From: Terriglobia bacterium
GTDB taxonomy: Bacteria > Acidobacteriota > Terriglobia > UBA7540
Direction: 5' to 3'
NCBI GenBank assembly: GCA_020073545.1
Contig: JAIQEZ010000001.1
Coordinates: forward strand, 1 to 64,000
DNA length: 64,000 nt
The notes below the pieces were generated by a model, which did no database searches, was not told the DNA's origin, and was given only the letters and a program-made list of their open reading frames with translations. Of the stretch, positions 35,359 to 44,921 are shown piece by piece; positions within the stretch are counted from its first letter, which is position 1; each line of letters begins with the position of its first letter. The translations under genes and the position numbers were made by a program.

Positions 35359-37383
35359 ATGAACCAAGTAGGTAGCGTCGGCTTGATCGCCGCACTTGCG
35401 TTCGCGGCCTTTGCCTTGGTTGCCGGAGCCGTGGGGGGCAAGCTTCGGAGTCTGCTCGCCGCCCGGAGCGCCGAGCGTGCCACCCTGGCTTTCTTCGCGA
35501 TGATCACGCTGGCGGTGGTGGCTCTGGAATACATGATCCTGACCGACGACTTCCACAATGCCTACGTCGCCCAACACTCGAACCGTGATTTGCTCACCTA
35601 CTACAAGGTCGCCGCACTCTGGGCCGGGCAGGAAGGTTCGCTGCTATTCTGGGCGTGGCTGCTCTCCATCTACAGCGCGCTGGCGGTCTGGCAGAACCGC
35701 AGGAAGAACCGCCAACTGATGCCCTACGTCGTATCCGTGCTGATGGGCACAGGCACATTCTTTTCTCTGCTCGTCTTTTTTGTGGCGAACCCTTTTCAGG
35801 AACTCTCGCTCGTGACGAGCACGGGCACGCAACCCTTCACCGCGCCGGATGGCAACGGACTGAATCCCCTCCTGCAGTACCACCCGATGGTGATTCATCC
35901 GCCCATGCTTTACTTGGGTTACGTCGGCATGGTCGTGCCGTTCGCCTTCGCCATGGCGGCGCTCATCACCCGGCAATTGGGCGACAACTGGATTCGCACC
36001 ACGCGGCGTTGGACGATGGTCCCGTGGATGTTGCTCGGCTGCGGCATCCTGCTGGGCGGCAACTGGGCCTACGCCGTGCTCGGCTGGGGTGGCTACTGGG
36101 GCTGGGACCCGGTGGAGAACGCTTCGGTGCTGCCGTGGCTCTCGGGGACGGCCTTCCTGCATTCGGTGATGATCCAGGAAAAGCGCGGCATGCTGAAGGT
36201 TTGGAACGTGGTGCTGGTCATCCTGACGTTCTTCTTGAGCATCTTCGGCACGTTTCTGACGCGGAGCGGGATCGTTTCTTCCGTGCACGCTTTTGCGCAG
36301 TCGAACATCGGCCCATTCTTCGCCGTGTTCCTTGCCATCATTTTGTTTTTCTCGCTTACGTTGCTCTTCCTGCGCCTCGACCACCTGAAGAGCGAGAACA
36401 AGCTCGATTCGATCGTCTCCCGCGAGAGCGGTTTTCTCTTCAACAACTGGATTCTGCTGGCGTTGGTCTTCGCGGTGTTCTGGGGAACGCTGTTTCCGGT
36501 GATCTCGAAGGCCGTGCAAAATGTGACGGTGACGGTGGGTGCGCCCTTCTTCAATAAGGTCGCGATTCCCATGGGTTTGCTGCTCCTGTTGCTCACGGGC
36601 GCGGGCCCGCTACTGGCGTGGCGGAAGACGTCGTTCCAAAGTCTGAAGCGTAACTTCACCCTGCCGCTGATTGTAGCGCTGGTGGCCGGCGGGGTGTTGC
36701 TGGCGGCCGGCGTCCGCGATTTTTACGCCTGGATGACGCTCTTTCTCTCCGTTTTCGTCGGTGTTTGCATTCTGGGAGAATTTTGGAAGGGTGCGCGCAC
36801 GCGCATGAAAACCGCGCACGAGAACTTCGCCCTGGCGATCTACAACTTGACGATGCGCAACACGCGCCGCTATGGCGGATACGTTGTCCACCTGGGGATC
36901 GTGCTGCTCTTCATCGGCTTTGCGGGCCAGGCCTTCAAGGTGGAAACGAAAGGATTGATGCAGCAGGGTGACCTGCTGCGGGTGAAGAACTATCTGCTGC
37001 GCTGTGACGGCCTCACCACGGGCGATAACCCCAACTACGAATACACGCGCGCACTCCTTACGGTGACGAAGGATGGCCGGGCATTCGCCTCGATGCATCC
37101 CGAGAAGCGTTTCTACAAGGCCAGCCAGCAGCCCACGAGCTACGTGGCCATTCACCCCACGCTCGCGGAAGATTTGTATGTGGTCTTGGCCGGGATGGAT
37201 CCCGACACCGGCAAGGCGATCATCCAAGTTTTTGTCAATCCCCTGGTGATGTGGGTGTGGATCGGCGGCGTGGTGGTGTTGTTGGGCACGCTGCTGGCGC
37301 TCGTTCCCAGCCGCGTCGAGCGCGAGATGGCGGAGTTGCGGTCAGCTCACGAATTGACGGCACAGGCGAGCGATGCGTTCTAG
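35359..37383 (+). CDS. ccmF: CcmF haem lyase subunit
   Basis: The 674-residue integral membrane protein contains the CcmF/CcmC tryptophan-rich haem-binding motif WGGYWGWDPVENASVLPW (about residues 240-257), preceded by HPPMLYLGYVG with a conserved His. Many transmembrane helices and a large C-terminal periplasmic domain follow. It joins haem from CcmE to apocytochrome CxxCH. Its 3' end overlaps ccmH by 11 bases. Confidence 0.95.
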   Translation: MNQVGSVGLIAALAFAAFALVAGAVGGKLRSLLAARSAERATLAFFAMITLAVVALEYMILTDDFHNAYVAQHSNRDLLTYYKVAALWAGQEGSLLFWAWLLSIYSALAVWQNRRKNRQLMPYVVSVLMGTGTFFSLLVFFVANPFQELSLVTSTGTQPFTAPDGNGLNPLLQYHPMVIHPPMLYLGYVGMVVPFAFAMAALITRQLGDNWIRTTRRWTMVPWMLLGCGILLGGNWAYAVLGWGGYWGWDPVENASVLPWLSGTAFLHSVMIQEKRGMLKVWNVVLVILTFFLSIFGTFLTRSGIVSSVHAFAQSNIGPFFAVFLAIILFFSLTLLFLRLDHLKSENKLDSIVSRESGFLFNNWILLALVFAVFWGTLFPVISKAVQNVTVTVGAPFFNKVAIPMGLLLLLLTGAGPLLAWRKTSFQSLKRNFTLPLIVALVAGGVLLAAGVRDFYAWMTLFLSVFVGVCILGEFWKGARTRMKTAHENFALAIYNLTMRNTRRYGGYVVHLGIVLLFIGFAGQAFKVETKGLMQQGDLLRVKNYLLRCDGLTTGDNPNYEYTRALLTVTKDGRAFASMHPEKRFYKASQQPTSYVAIHPTLAEDLYVVLAGMDPDTGKAIIQVFVNPLVMWVWIGGVVVLLGTLLALVPSRVEREMAELRSAHELTAQASDAF

Positions 37384-37858
37384 ACTGACCACAGGTCTCT
37401 TAATCGGCGCTCTCGCCACCGCGTCGGTGGCACGCGGAGACAGTCCGCGTAAGCCAACTCTGGAATCGATCGGCAACCAAGTGATGTGCACCTGCGGCTG
37501 CAACGCGCCGCTGACCAAGTGCCCGCACATCGATTGCAGCACCAAAGCCGAGATGGAAGCTTACATTCAGAAGGGAATTGCGGAAGGCAAAGGCGAAACA
37601 GCGATTCTGCAGGATCTGACTCTGCGCTACGGCGTTCAGGTGCTGACGGCTCCTCCCGCCCGGGGATTCAATTTGGCCGTTTGGATTCTTCCAGGCATCG
37701 GCTTGCTCCTGGGGCTGACCGCGGTCGTGGTCATCGTGCGGCGTTGGCGGCGCAGGCCCACCGTCGTGCTGCCGACCACTTCCGGCTCCGCTGATCCGAA
37801 TGTACTCGCGGCGGTGGAAGAGGAAATGAAATCAACGGGCCTGGGGGTTCGAGATTAG
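37373..37858 (+). CDS. ccmH: CcmH/CycL-type apocytochrome thiol reductase subunit
   Basis: The 161-residue protein has a signal peptide, a Cys cluster MCTCGCNAPLTKCPHIDC, helix-rich CcmH core (MEAYIQKGIAEGKGE), and a C-terminal membrane helix (LAVWILPGIGLLLGLTAVVVIV). Family members hold apocytochrome and keep its CxxCH thiols reduced. The cysteine arrangement (CxCxC plus CPHxxC) differs from the enterobacterial LRCxxCQ but fits the acidobacterial/deltaproteobacterial type. Translationally coupled to ccmF. Confidence 0.9.
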   Translation: MRSRLTTGLLIGALATASVARGDSPRKPTLESIGNQVMCTCGCNAPLTKCPHIDCSTKAEMEAYIQKGIAEGKGETAILQDLTLRYGVQVLTAPPARGFNLAVWILPGIGLLLGLTAVVVIVRRWRRRPTVVLPTTSGSADPNVLAAVEEEMKSTGLGVRD

Positions 37859-37999
37859 GCGCTCGCACCGAAAGGTCACAAGAAGGGTTTGCGGTCCTCA
37901 GTCGGCGGTGCTGCGCCGGTTTGAATCTGACCGTGTCAGGATACTCCTGACCCGTCCCGACCCATCGGGACCCCCTCTCCCCACCGACGGGGGCTGGAG

Positions 38000-38482
38000 G
38001 TGGAGGGGACGCCCCGGAGCATTAGGATCATTATGTTGCTGGGTATTGCAGTTCTGATTGCGGTGGGGATGGCCACCTACATTGTCCTCCCCTTGCTGAG
38101 CGCAGAAACCGCAGGCGGGTCACTGCCCGTGGATGTGACGGTGCTCGGCGATCTGAAGCGCCGGCGCCTGGTGGTCTACGACAACTTGCAGGACCTGGAA
38201 TTTGAATTTCAGTCCGGCAAGATCGCGCCCGGAGATTACGAGGCGCTGCGCGCGAATTATCTCGGCGAGGCCACGGTGCTGATGGCGGCAACGCAGGAAG
38301 CCGAGCAGCTCAAGGAGAACGATGCGGTAATTGAGCGCGAAATCACCGCTCGGCGCACGCAGCGCGACGTCCAGATCAAAGCAGAGTACTCTTGCCCGGC
38401 CTGCGGCTATGAAAATCCCCTGCCGGTGAAATTCTGCGGCGAGTGCGGAGCGCGAGTACCTGCTCCCCGAAAAAAGGGCTGA
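38000..38482 (+). CDS. Ccm-associated membrane protein with CcmI-like helix and zinc ribbon
   Basis: Start is GTG as given, or ATG at 38033 (MLLGIAVLIAVG). The 160-residue product has one N-terminal membrane helix. A segment LQDLEFEFQSGKIAPGDYEALRANYLGEA resembles the CcmI/CycH motif (LxELexDxxxGxIxxxEYxxLRxEL). A C-terminal zinc ribbon has two CxxC pairs (CPACG...CGECG). Its place between ccmH and ccmA supports a cytochrome-assembly role. Confidence 0.75.
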   Translation: MEGTPRSIRIIMLLGIAVLIAVGMATYIVLPLLSAETAGGSLPVDVTVLGDLKRRRLVVYDNLQDLEFEFQSGKIAPGDYEALRANYLGEATVLMAATQEAEQLKENDAVIEREITARRTQRDVQIKAEYSCPACGYENPLPVKFCGECGARVPAPRKKG

Positions 38483-38632
38483 GGCAGGTCTAACAGCGGC
38501 GCAGGCGCTTTCTAGCGCCCACCGGAACCGGTCCGGACAGCGGCGGAGGTCGGCATTATCGCTTCCCTCTTAACTTGCTGACCCCGCCTTGCGGGATCAG
38601 CGCTACAGCAAAGGTCTTCAGGTCAAGCGAAA

Positions 38633-39880
38633 GTGAACTTGTTTCAATCCAGGCTCATCAGAAGTTTGGCAGCTTGCCTTCTATTGCTGGGTTCAGGTCC
38701 TCCTCTGCTCGCCGCCGGTGGCACAATCCAGGGGCAAGTACTGAACGGCACGACCGGCAAGCCGGCCGCGAATCAGACTCTGCGTCTCCTGATGCCGCGC
38801 GGCGGGATGCAGCAAATCTCGAGCGCCGTCACCGACGCCCGCGGCCATTTCGTTTTTCCATCGAACGGTCTCGACGCCACTTCTTTCTACCTGTTGCAGG
38901 CGACTTATCAGGATGTCAATTATGATGCGCCGGTCAAGTTCGACACGGACGGCACGGCCCAGATAGACCTCACCGTTTATGACTCCACGCACAGCGCGCC
39001 GCCGCTGCGCATTCAGTCCGCGCGCCTCATCGTGCGCGCCGAGAGCGGCAAAGTTCGCGTGCAGGAAATGTTCGCCGTTCGCAACTCCATTGACCCGCCG
39101 CGCAGCTACGTGAACCCTGACGGTACGTTCCGCTTTCGGCTTTCCAGAACTGCCGGCGAGCCCACGGCGGCAGTTGCCGGCTTAATGAACATGCCGTTGC
39201 CGCAAACCGTAAATCCCGGCAAAGCGCCAGGAGATTTCTATCTTCAGTATCCACTCAAGCCAGGCCTGACCGTGATGATGGTGGCCTACGATGCGGATTA
39301 CGCTTCAAACAAACTGGAGCTGAAAGACTCCGTTGCCTATCCCATCGATCGTGCGGAGCTGCTCGTCTGGCCGCCGAGCCTCTCCTTGGACTCAGCACTG
39401 TTCGCGCCCGCCGGCGTCGACGCGGAAACCGGAAGCCAGAGATATTCGGCGGAAAACCTGAAGGGCAACACCGTCCTCGCCGCCAGCGTCAGCGGTGAGG
39501 CGGCTGCAGGCGAATCCGAAGTCAGCCAAGCCGGTACGGAGGCGAAGAGCCTTCCTAACTCCATGACGCGGCTGGGCGGGCCGCTGCTCGCCTGCTTCCT
39601 GCTGGTCCTGCTGTGGGGGCTGGGCGTGCATGTAGCCAAGGAGTGGCCCGAGTTGAAAGCCCGGCAGAGCGCCGACCAGCTTCAAAAGGAGCTTGAAGCC
39701 GAGGTGGAGGCGTTGTTTAATTCCCTGGCAGACTTGGACGAGCTCTTCGCGTCCGGAAAGATTGCGGAAAAGCCTTACTGGAAAGAGCGCCTGGAACTGA
39801 AAGCGCGATTGGTGGCGACCCTGAAGAAAGCTCCACCCGCGCTGCTCGAATCCTATGCCATCCGACACACCCGGCGTTAG
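38633..39880 (+). CDS. Ccm-associated exported protein with carboxypeptidase-regulatory-like domain
   Basis: GTG start. The 415-residue protein has a signal peptide (LAACLLLLGSGPPLLAAG). A CarboxypepD_reg-like beta domain follows (GTIQGQVLNGTTGKPAANQT...TDARGHFVFP), then a second beta-rich region and a membrane helix near residue 310 (LLACFLLVLLWGLGVHVA). The cytoplasmic coiled tail has DLDELFASGKIAEKPYWKERLELKARL, the same CcmI-like pattern as the preceding gene. Its end overlaps ccmA by 26 bases, so it is part of the operon. Confidence 0.75.
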   Translation: MNLFQSRLIRSLAACLLLLGSGPPLLAAGGTIQGQVLNGTTGKPAANQTLRLLMPRGGMQQISSAVTDARGHFVFPSNGLDATSFYLLQATYQDVNYDAPVKFDTDGTAQIDLTVYDSTHSAPPLRIQSARLIVRAESGKVRVQEMFAVRNSIDPPRSYVNPDGTFRFRLSRTAGEPTAAVAGLMNMPLPQTVNPGKAPGDFYLQYPLKPGLTVMMVAYDADYASNKLELKDSVAYPIDRAELLVWPPSLSLDSALFAPAGVDAETGSQRYSAENLKGNTVLAASVSGEAAAGESEVSQAGTEAKSLPNSMTRLGGPLLACFLLVLLWGLGVHVAKEWPELKARQSADQLQKELEAEVEALFNSLADLDELFASGKIAEKPYWKERLELKARLVATLKKAPPALLESYAIRHTRR

Positions 39881-40583
39881 GCCCGCCCTCGAACTGAGCG
39901 ACGTTTCCAAGCATTTCGGTGACCTTCGAGCTTTGACGGACGTGAGCCTGCGCATTGAGCCGGGCGACTGCGTGCTCGTCTATGGACCGAACGGCGCGGG
40001 CAAGACCACGCTGCTGCGCCTGCTGGCCACGTTGGCGCGGCCAAGCGAAGGCAAAGTTCTGTACGACGGCGGCAACGTGCACCAAAACCCCGCAGCCGCG
40101 AAAGCGGCTATCGGATTCACCTCCCACGCCACCTTTCTTTACGGTGAGTTGAATACGCGCGAAAACCTGGAATTCGTCGGGAGGCTGTTCGGCCTAGCGA
40201 ACTTGCAGCAGCGGATTGCCACCGTGCTCGACCTTTTCCATCTGCGCGAGCGGACCAAGACGCCGGTGCGCGAACTTTCGCGGGGATATCAGCAGCGCGT
40301 TTCTCTGGCGCGAGCCTTTCTGCACGATCCGCTATTTCTATTACTGGATGAGCCCTTCACGGGACTTGATGCGGCCTCGACCGAATCGTTGCAGGGTCTG
40401 ATGCGGCGATTGCAGGAACAAGGTAAGGCAGTGGTTTTCTCCACGCACGATTTCGAGCAAGGCGCGGCGATCGCGCGCCGACTGGTGGCGCTCGAAGGCG
40501 GAAGGATTCGTTACGACGGCCTGGTCGGCATGGCTCCGCTCACGGCTTTGCGAATTGCGCGGGAGGGAAGAAAAACTCTGTAG
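39855..40583 (+). CDS. ccmA: Haem exporter ATP-binding protein CcmA
   Basis: The 242-residue ABC ATPase has Walker A GPNGAGKTT, signature LSRGYQQRV and Walker B LFLLLDEPFTGLD followed by the H-loop STHDFEQG. With CcmB and CcmC/D it drives release of holo-CcmE. Overlaps the upstream gene. A spacer of repeated words separates it from ccmB. Confidence 0.92.
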   Translation: MPSDTPGVRPALELSDVSKHFGDLRALTDVSLRIEPGDCVLVYGPNGAGKTTLLRLLATLARPSEGKVLYDGGNVHQNPAAAKAAIGFTSHATFLYGELNTRENLEFVGRLFGLANLQQRIATVLDLFHLRERTKTPVRELSRGYQQRVSLARAFLHDPLFLLLDEPFTGLDAASTESLQGLMRRLQEQGKAVVFSTHDFEQGAAIARRLVALEGGRIRYDGLVGMAPLTALRIAREGRKTL

Positions 40584-40721
40584 GGAATTGTGAATGGTGA
40601 AACCGCGCCACGGATTTTGTACGACACCATTGGACACGGGTCCTTGTAAGCGACTTGCATTCCTCAAGGCTTGAAGCTGATGGCTGACTGCTGAGCGCTG
40701 ATTACTATCGATAGACCGCTA

Positions 40722-41399
40722 ATGGAAACTCTCCGCGTCGTCTGGGCCATTTTCATGAAGGATTTGCGCGTCGAGTGGCGCCACCGCGGGACGCTCGCCT
40801 CGATGTGTATCTTCGGCATCCTGGTAGTGTTTCTGTTCAACTTTGCTTTCGAGCCGGCGCGCGAGGAGACGGTGCGCCTGCTGCCCGGCCTGCTGTGGAT
40901 TGCGTTTGCCTTTGCGGGTGTACTGGGTTTCAATCGTTCGTTCGCGGCGGAGCGTGAGAACGCGGGGCTGGAGGGCATGCGGCTGGCGCCGGTCGATCCG
41001 GGAGCAATCTACCTTGGCAAAATGCTCGCGAACCTGTTCTTTCTCGGCGTTGCCGAAGTCGTCGTGGTGTTCGCCGCGAGCCTCTGGTATAACTTTTCCT
41101 TCGTCCCTGCAATCGGGTGGTTTGCGCTGATCACGTTTTTCTGCACGCTGGGTTACGTCGCCGTGGGCACGACGTTCGGGGCAGTTGCCGCCAACACACG
41201 TATGCGCGAGGTGATGCTCCCCGTGCTGCAATTCCCGGTCGCCGTGCCGGTGTTCATCGCAGGAGTGGAGGCCTCGACCGGGGCGCTCAAGGGTGACCCA
41301 GTCGGCGACTATGCAGGCTGGATCAAGCTGGCGGCAGGATTCAGCGTGGTGTTTGTGGTGTTGTCGTATCTGTTGTTCGAGTATGTTTTGGAAGACTAG
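40722..41399 (+). CDS. ccmB: Haem exporter permease CcmB
   Basis: The 225-residue protein has six membrane helices and the CcmB opening 'VWAIFMKDLRVEWRHRGTLASM', followed by 'LRLAPVDPG'-like and 'LPVLQFPVAVPVFIAGVEAS' blocks that are conserved in the family. It forms the membrane part of the CcmAB complex. Confidence 0.93.
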   Translation: METLRVVWAIFMKDLRVEWRHRGTLASMCIFGILVVFLFNFAFEPAREETVRLLPGLLWIAFAFAGVLGFNRSFAAERENAGLEGMRLAPVDPGAIYLGKMLANLFFLGVAEVVVVFAASLWYNFSFVPAIGWFALITFFCTLGYVAVGTTFGAVAANTRMREVMLPVLQFPVAVPVFIAGVEASTGALKGDPVGDYAGWIKLAAGFSVVFVVLSYLLFEYVLED

Positions 41400-41480
41400 T
41401 CCGTTGTCCGTTGCAGCCGGGGACCTCGGTGGGCTGTGGCCACTGACCACTGATTACGGCCAACGGCCTGCCGATAAGTT

Positions 41481-42176
41481 ATGAACAAAGCCTTCCCTCC
41501 ACCTCTGCACTTGGTCGTGACGCTCGCATGGCTGTGCGTGGCGGGCTACATGATTTTTCTTTACGCGCCGCAGGAACTCACCATGGGCGAAGTGCAGCGG
41601 ATCTTCTATATTCACGTTGCGTCAGCCTGGACCGCACTACTGGCTTATTTCCTGATCTTTCTGGGCAGCGTGGGCTATTTGTGGAAGCGCTCGAGTTTTG
41701 CGGACGACTTTGCACACGCCGCGGGGGAAGTCGGCTTCGTGTTCTGCACTTGCGTGCTGGTGACCGGACCGCTGTGGGCCAAACCGGTTTGGGGCATCTG
41801 GTGGACGTGGGACGCGCGCCTGACGCTTACGTTCGTCTTGTGGCTTCTGTTCGTGGCTTATCTGATGCTGCGGAGCTACGTCATTAACCCAGGGCGTGCC
41901 GGAGTGCTGGCCGCCGTGGTGGGCATTATCGGCTTCGTCGATGTGCCGATCGACTACATGGCGATTCGATGGTGGCGGACGCAGCATCCGCAGCCGGTGA
42001 TCGCGGGAGGCGAGGGTTCAGGCCTCGACCCACGCATGTGGGTGACGTTGTTGGTAACCTGGGGTGCGCTCCTGTGCCTGTTTTCTTACCTGTTGCGACA
42101 ACATGTGCGACTCGCGGGGCTGCGCCGCGAAATCGCTCATCTCCGGCGATCGCTGGGCTCATCCTTGGGGGGATAG
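41481..42176 (+). CDS. ccmC: Haem transporter CcmC
   Basis: The 231-residue protein has six membrane helices, the IFYIHVASAW His region and the tryptophan-rich motif WGIWWTWDARLT. CcmC presents haem to CcmE. The next gene starts two bases after the stop. Confidence 0.94.
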   Translation: MNKAFPPPLHLVVTLAWLCVAGYMIFLYAPQELTMGEVQRIFYIHVASAWTALLAYFLIFLGSVGYLWKRSSFADDFAHAAGEVGFVFCTCVLVTGPLWAKPVWGIWWTWDARLTLTFVLWLLFVAYLMLRSYVINPGRAGVLAAVVGIIGFVDVPIDYMAIRWWRTQHPQPVIAGGEGSGLDPRMWVTLLVTWGALLCLFSYLLRQHVRLAGLRREIAHLRRSLGSSLGG

Positions 42177-42177
42177 C

Positions 42178-42339
42178 ATGTGCAACACCTATCTCGTTCT
42201 GGCATACGGCTTCCTCTGGTGCATCTTTATGGTCTACGCCGGGACGATCCACCACCGCCAGCAACGGCTCGAAAAGGAATTGGAAGAGCTAAAGAACACT
42301 GTGCACGGACAGGATGCTTTCGGCTCCGGCAACTCCTGA
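42178..42339 (+). CDS. ccmD: CcmD-like small membrane protein
   Basis: The 53-residue product has a single membrane helix (LVLAYGFLWCIFMVYAGTIH) and then a charged helix (RQQRLEKELEELK), the normal shape of CcmD. It starts two bases after ccmC. Sequence conservation in CcmD is poor, so the call rests on size, topology and position. Confidence 0.75.
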   Translation: MCNTYLVLAYGFLWCIFMVYAGTIHHRQQRLEKELEELKNTVHGQDAFGSGNS

Positions 42340-42658
42340 TGGAGCGCAAAACCGCGACGCGGCGCTACTACACGCGCGGTTCAAGTTGTGATATCGTGGC
42401 GTTGCAGCAGAAAGAAACCCCAGTGCTTACCGTGGAGGTTGCCCGGATGCAGGGCAGGCGCCTTCTTGTTGATGCAAGGTGGAGAAGTGCTTTCACCCGG
42501 AGCAGAGAGGAAGGCGGAGGCCTGCACTCGGCCCGGCGCCGGGATTCGGCGCAAGGATTCATTGGACTGCGCAGCATCCGTGGAGATTCCGCGGGGGAGA
42601 TGCACGCGCTGCCGCGCCCGCGGTAAAGATACTGCTCCGTCCGTAAGAAGAAAGAAGC
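42340..42658. other. Spacer without recognisable gene
   Basis: Open frames on both strands are Arg/Ser/Pro-rich and show no motif. The kinase gene has an AG-rich stretch (aagaagaaagaagc) directly before its ATG as possible ribosome site. Confidence 0.35.
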
Positions 42659-44452
42659 ATGAAGAAGATCGGGCGATACGACGTCATTGGCGAGTTGGGC
42701 CGCGGCGCCATGGGGATCGTCTACAAGGCTGCCGACCCGACTATCGGCCGCCAGGTAGCCTTGAAGGTTCTTTCCTTCGACTCTTCCGCTGACGAGGGTA
42801 CACACAGCCCCCAGGAAATGTTCATGCGCGAGGTGCGCGCGGCCGGCCGCCTGGCGCATCCCTCCATCGTCACCATCCACGACGCCTTTGAGGATGCAGA
42901 GACCAAATCAAGCTGCATCGTGATGGAATTGGTCCCGGGCAAGACGCTGGAAAGCATCCTCCTCTCGGGCCACGTGAAGACGGTGGAGCAAACCCTCGAC
43001 CTCGTCCGCCAGGTGGCAGAAGGGCTGGATTACGCGCATCGGCATCAGGTGGTTCACCGCGACTTGAAGCCGGCCAACATCCTGGTGACCGAGGACGGGC
43101 GAATCAAGATCACGGACTTCGGCATCGCCAAAGTGCTGGCGCGCGAAGGCGTCGTGCGGACCGTGGGCGTGATGGGGACGCCTTCCTACATGTCGCCCGA
43201 GCAGGTGAAGGGCGGCGAGATCGACGCGCGCGCCGACTTGTTCTCCCTGGGCATCATCTTCTTCCTCATGCTGACGGGACAGAAACCCTTCATGGGCGAT
43301 ACAGCCGCGGTGATGTTCAAGATCGTGTACGAAAATCCCGCGCTGCCCAGCAGCGTCGATCCCCTGCTGACGCCCGCGCACGATTACGTGGTTCTTAAGT
43401 GTTTGGCAAAGGACCGCGACAAGCGATACTCCTCGGCGCGCGAGCTGCTGAATGACCTGGACGATCTTCAGCATGGACGCCAGCCGCGCTCGCAGGCGGC
43501 TGCCGTTCCCGCGCCAGTCCCTGCTTCTCAGGTTCCGACCGCGCCCCCGACCGTTGATCAAACCCTCGCGACGACCGTGCCGATCCTCGCGGCGACGGCG
43601 CCGCTGCAGCCGGCGCAACCGGTGTCGCCAGCATCACGGGCGCCAACCCCGCCGCCCGTAGCCGTGCGGCCGCCCCAACCCGTCGTGCCCCAACCGGTCC
43701 AGGAGGTTGAAGCCGAAGTTCCGGTCGCGCCCACGGCCAAGTCAAATACCCTCCCCATCATTCTGGGCGCTGTAGCAGTCGTGCTGGTCACCGCAGCGGC
43801 GCTAGGTTATTGGAAGTATCATCAGATCGTGAGCGCCGTCGTGCCGCCACCGCACATCGCATTGCTCCCGCCACCTCCGGCCCCCCCCGGTTCGATGACA
43901 GTGGAACCGGTGAGCCCTCCTGCGGAAACTGAGAAGAAACCCGTCGTTAACAAGCCGAAGCAGGCGGCCAAGCCACGGCCGAAGGCAGCAGCGCCAGCGC
44001 CTGCTGCGCCACAGCCTGCACCCATCGCCGAGCCTCCTCCCAAGCCCGTGACTCCGACGCCTAGCGTAGAAGCAACCGCCAAAGCCGAGGCTGCCAAGCT
44101 CGCGACCGTTCCCCGTGTCGTTCAGCTTCACTGCAAACATGATCTGAGAGAAGCCACGTTTACGGTCTCCGGCGGTGGTCAGACGCTTTTCCAGGGCAGC
44201 TTGAAGGGGAAGAAGAAGGGTGGTTTTCTGGCGATCAAAGGCGCTTACGAAGGGATTTTCTCACGAACGATCACGGTGCCCGCCGGCGCATCCGAAGTTT
44301 CCATTCACATCGTGACCAAGGATGGAGCGACTGACCTCAGCAAGGCGATTCAGATGCTGCCACCTGGCGGCTTCGTTCCCACCCTCGACGTCGAAGTCGA
44401 GAACGACCACCTGACTCTCAACTGGGGGAATTTCTCCAAACCTAAACCGTAA
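42659..44452 (+). CDS. Membrane Ser/Thr protein kinase
   Basis: The 597-residue protein has an N-terminal Hanks-type kinase domain: GELGRGAMGIVYKA, K36 in VALK, HRDLKPAN (133-140), DFG (153-155), GTPSYMSPEQ. A Pro/Ala-rich juxtamembrane stretch follows, then one membrane helix (LPIILGAVAVVLVTAAALGYW), another Pro-rich linker and a C-terminal extracytoplasmic beta-type domain of about 110 residues. All catalytic residues are present. It probably senses an envelope signal; substrates unknown. Confidence 0.92.
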   Translation: MKKIGRYDVIGELGRGAMGIVYKAADPTIGRQVALKVLSFDSSADEGTHSPQEMFMREVRAAGRLAHPSIVTIHDAFEDAETKSSCIVMELVPGKTLESILLSGHVKTVEQTLDLVRQVAEGLDYAHRHQVVHRDLKPANILVTEDGRIKITDFGIAKVLAREGVVRTVGVMGTPSYMSPEQVKGGEIDARADLFSLGIIFFLMLTGQKPFMGDTAAVMFKIVYENPALPSSVDPLLTPAHDYVVLKCLAKDRDKRYSSARELLNDLDDLQHGRQPRSQAAAVPAPVPASQVPTAPPTVDQTLATTVPILAATAPLQPAQPVSPASRAPTPPPVAVRPPQPVVPQPVQEVEAEVPVAPTAKSNTLPIILGAVAVVLVTAAALGYWKYHQIVSAVVPPPHIALLPPPPAPPGSMTVEPVSPPAETEKKPVVNKPKQAAKPRPKAAAPAPAAPQPAPIAEPPPKPVTPTPSVEATAKAEAAKLATVPRVVQLHCKHDLREATFTVSGGGQTLFQGSLKGKKKGGFLAIKGAYEGIFSRTITVPAGASEVSIHIVTKDGATDLSKAIQMLPPGGFVPTLDVEVENDHLTLNWGNFSKPKP

Positions 44453-44685
44453 CGCGCGGCGAATCGCTGCCACGCGATGACACCTTCTCGATCGCGAAGG
44501 TGCAGGCTGCGACGCGAAGGGTGTGTGCTCATCGCGACCGCCAGCATCGGGACATGCAAAGCGCTGCTCCCACGGGTCCTTTCTCAACATCTTTCAAAAG
44601 GGTCGACGGAGAACGAGGGCACGTGCTACCATCATGCTGAGTTTGCTCGACGCAGCCGAGAGGTGCGTGTGCAAGACATGTCAGA

Positions 44686-44781
44686 CTTCGGGCTCTGTGC
44701 GACGGATGTTCGCGAACCCCGCCAGGTCCGGAAGGAAGCAACGGTAACGAACCTCTCCGTGTGCCGCAGATCAACCCGAAG
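44686..44781 (+). ncRNA. ffs: Bacterial signal recognition particle RNA (4.5S)
   Basis: The core 'ccaggtccggaaggaagcaac' is the invariant SRP RNA domain IV (GGTCCGGAAGGAAGCA loop region). The flanks pair: cttcggg at the 5' end with cccgaag at the 3' end, and gacgga/tccgtg inside. The length, about 96 nt, is that of the short bacterial form. Its place just upstream of dnaX is a recurrent arrangement. It binds Ffh for co-translational membrane targeting. Confidence 0.92.
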
Positions 44782-44921
44782 TCTGGCCCAAACTGTTTTG
44801 GCTTTGCGATTTTCGATTTTGGATTGACGAAGTCAGTTTCCCCTTGGTTAGGGGCGACTTTCATCTCCCCCGGACGCTGTCAATCCAAAACCCAAAATCG
44901 AAAATCCAAAATCCTCCTCCC

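Noticed and set aside
38486..38530. GGTCTAACAGCGG... resembling an attC start
   Set aside because: A GC hairpin follows but no partner GTTRRRY box or cassette-like gene orientation; lies inside the ccm operon.
42340..42658. Possible small gene between ccmD and the kinase
   Set aside because: All frames are Arg/Ser/Pro-rich, overlap one another and lack a ribosome site.
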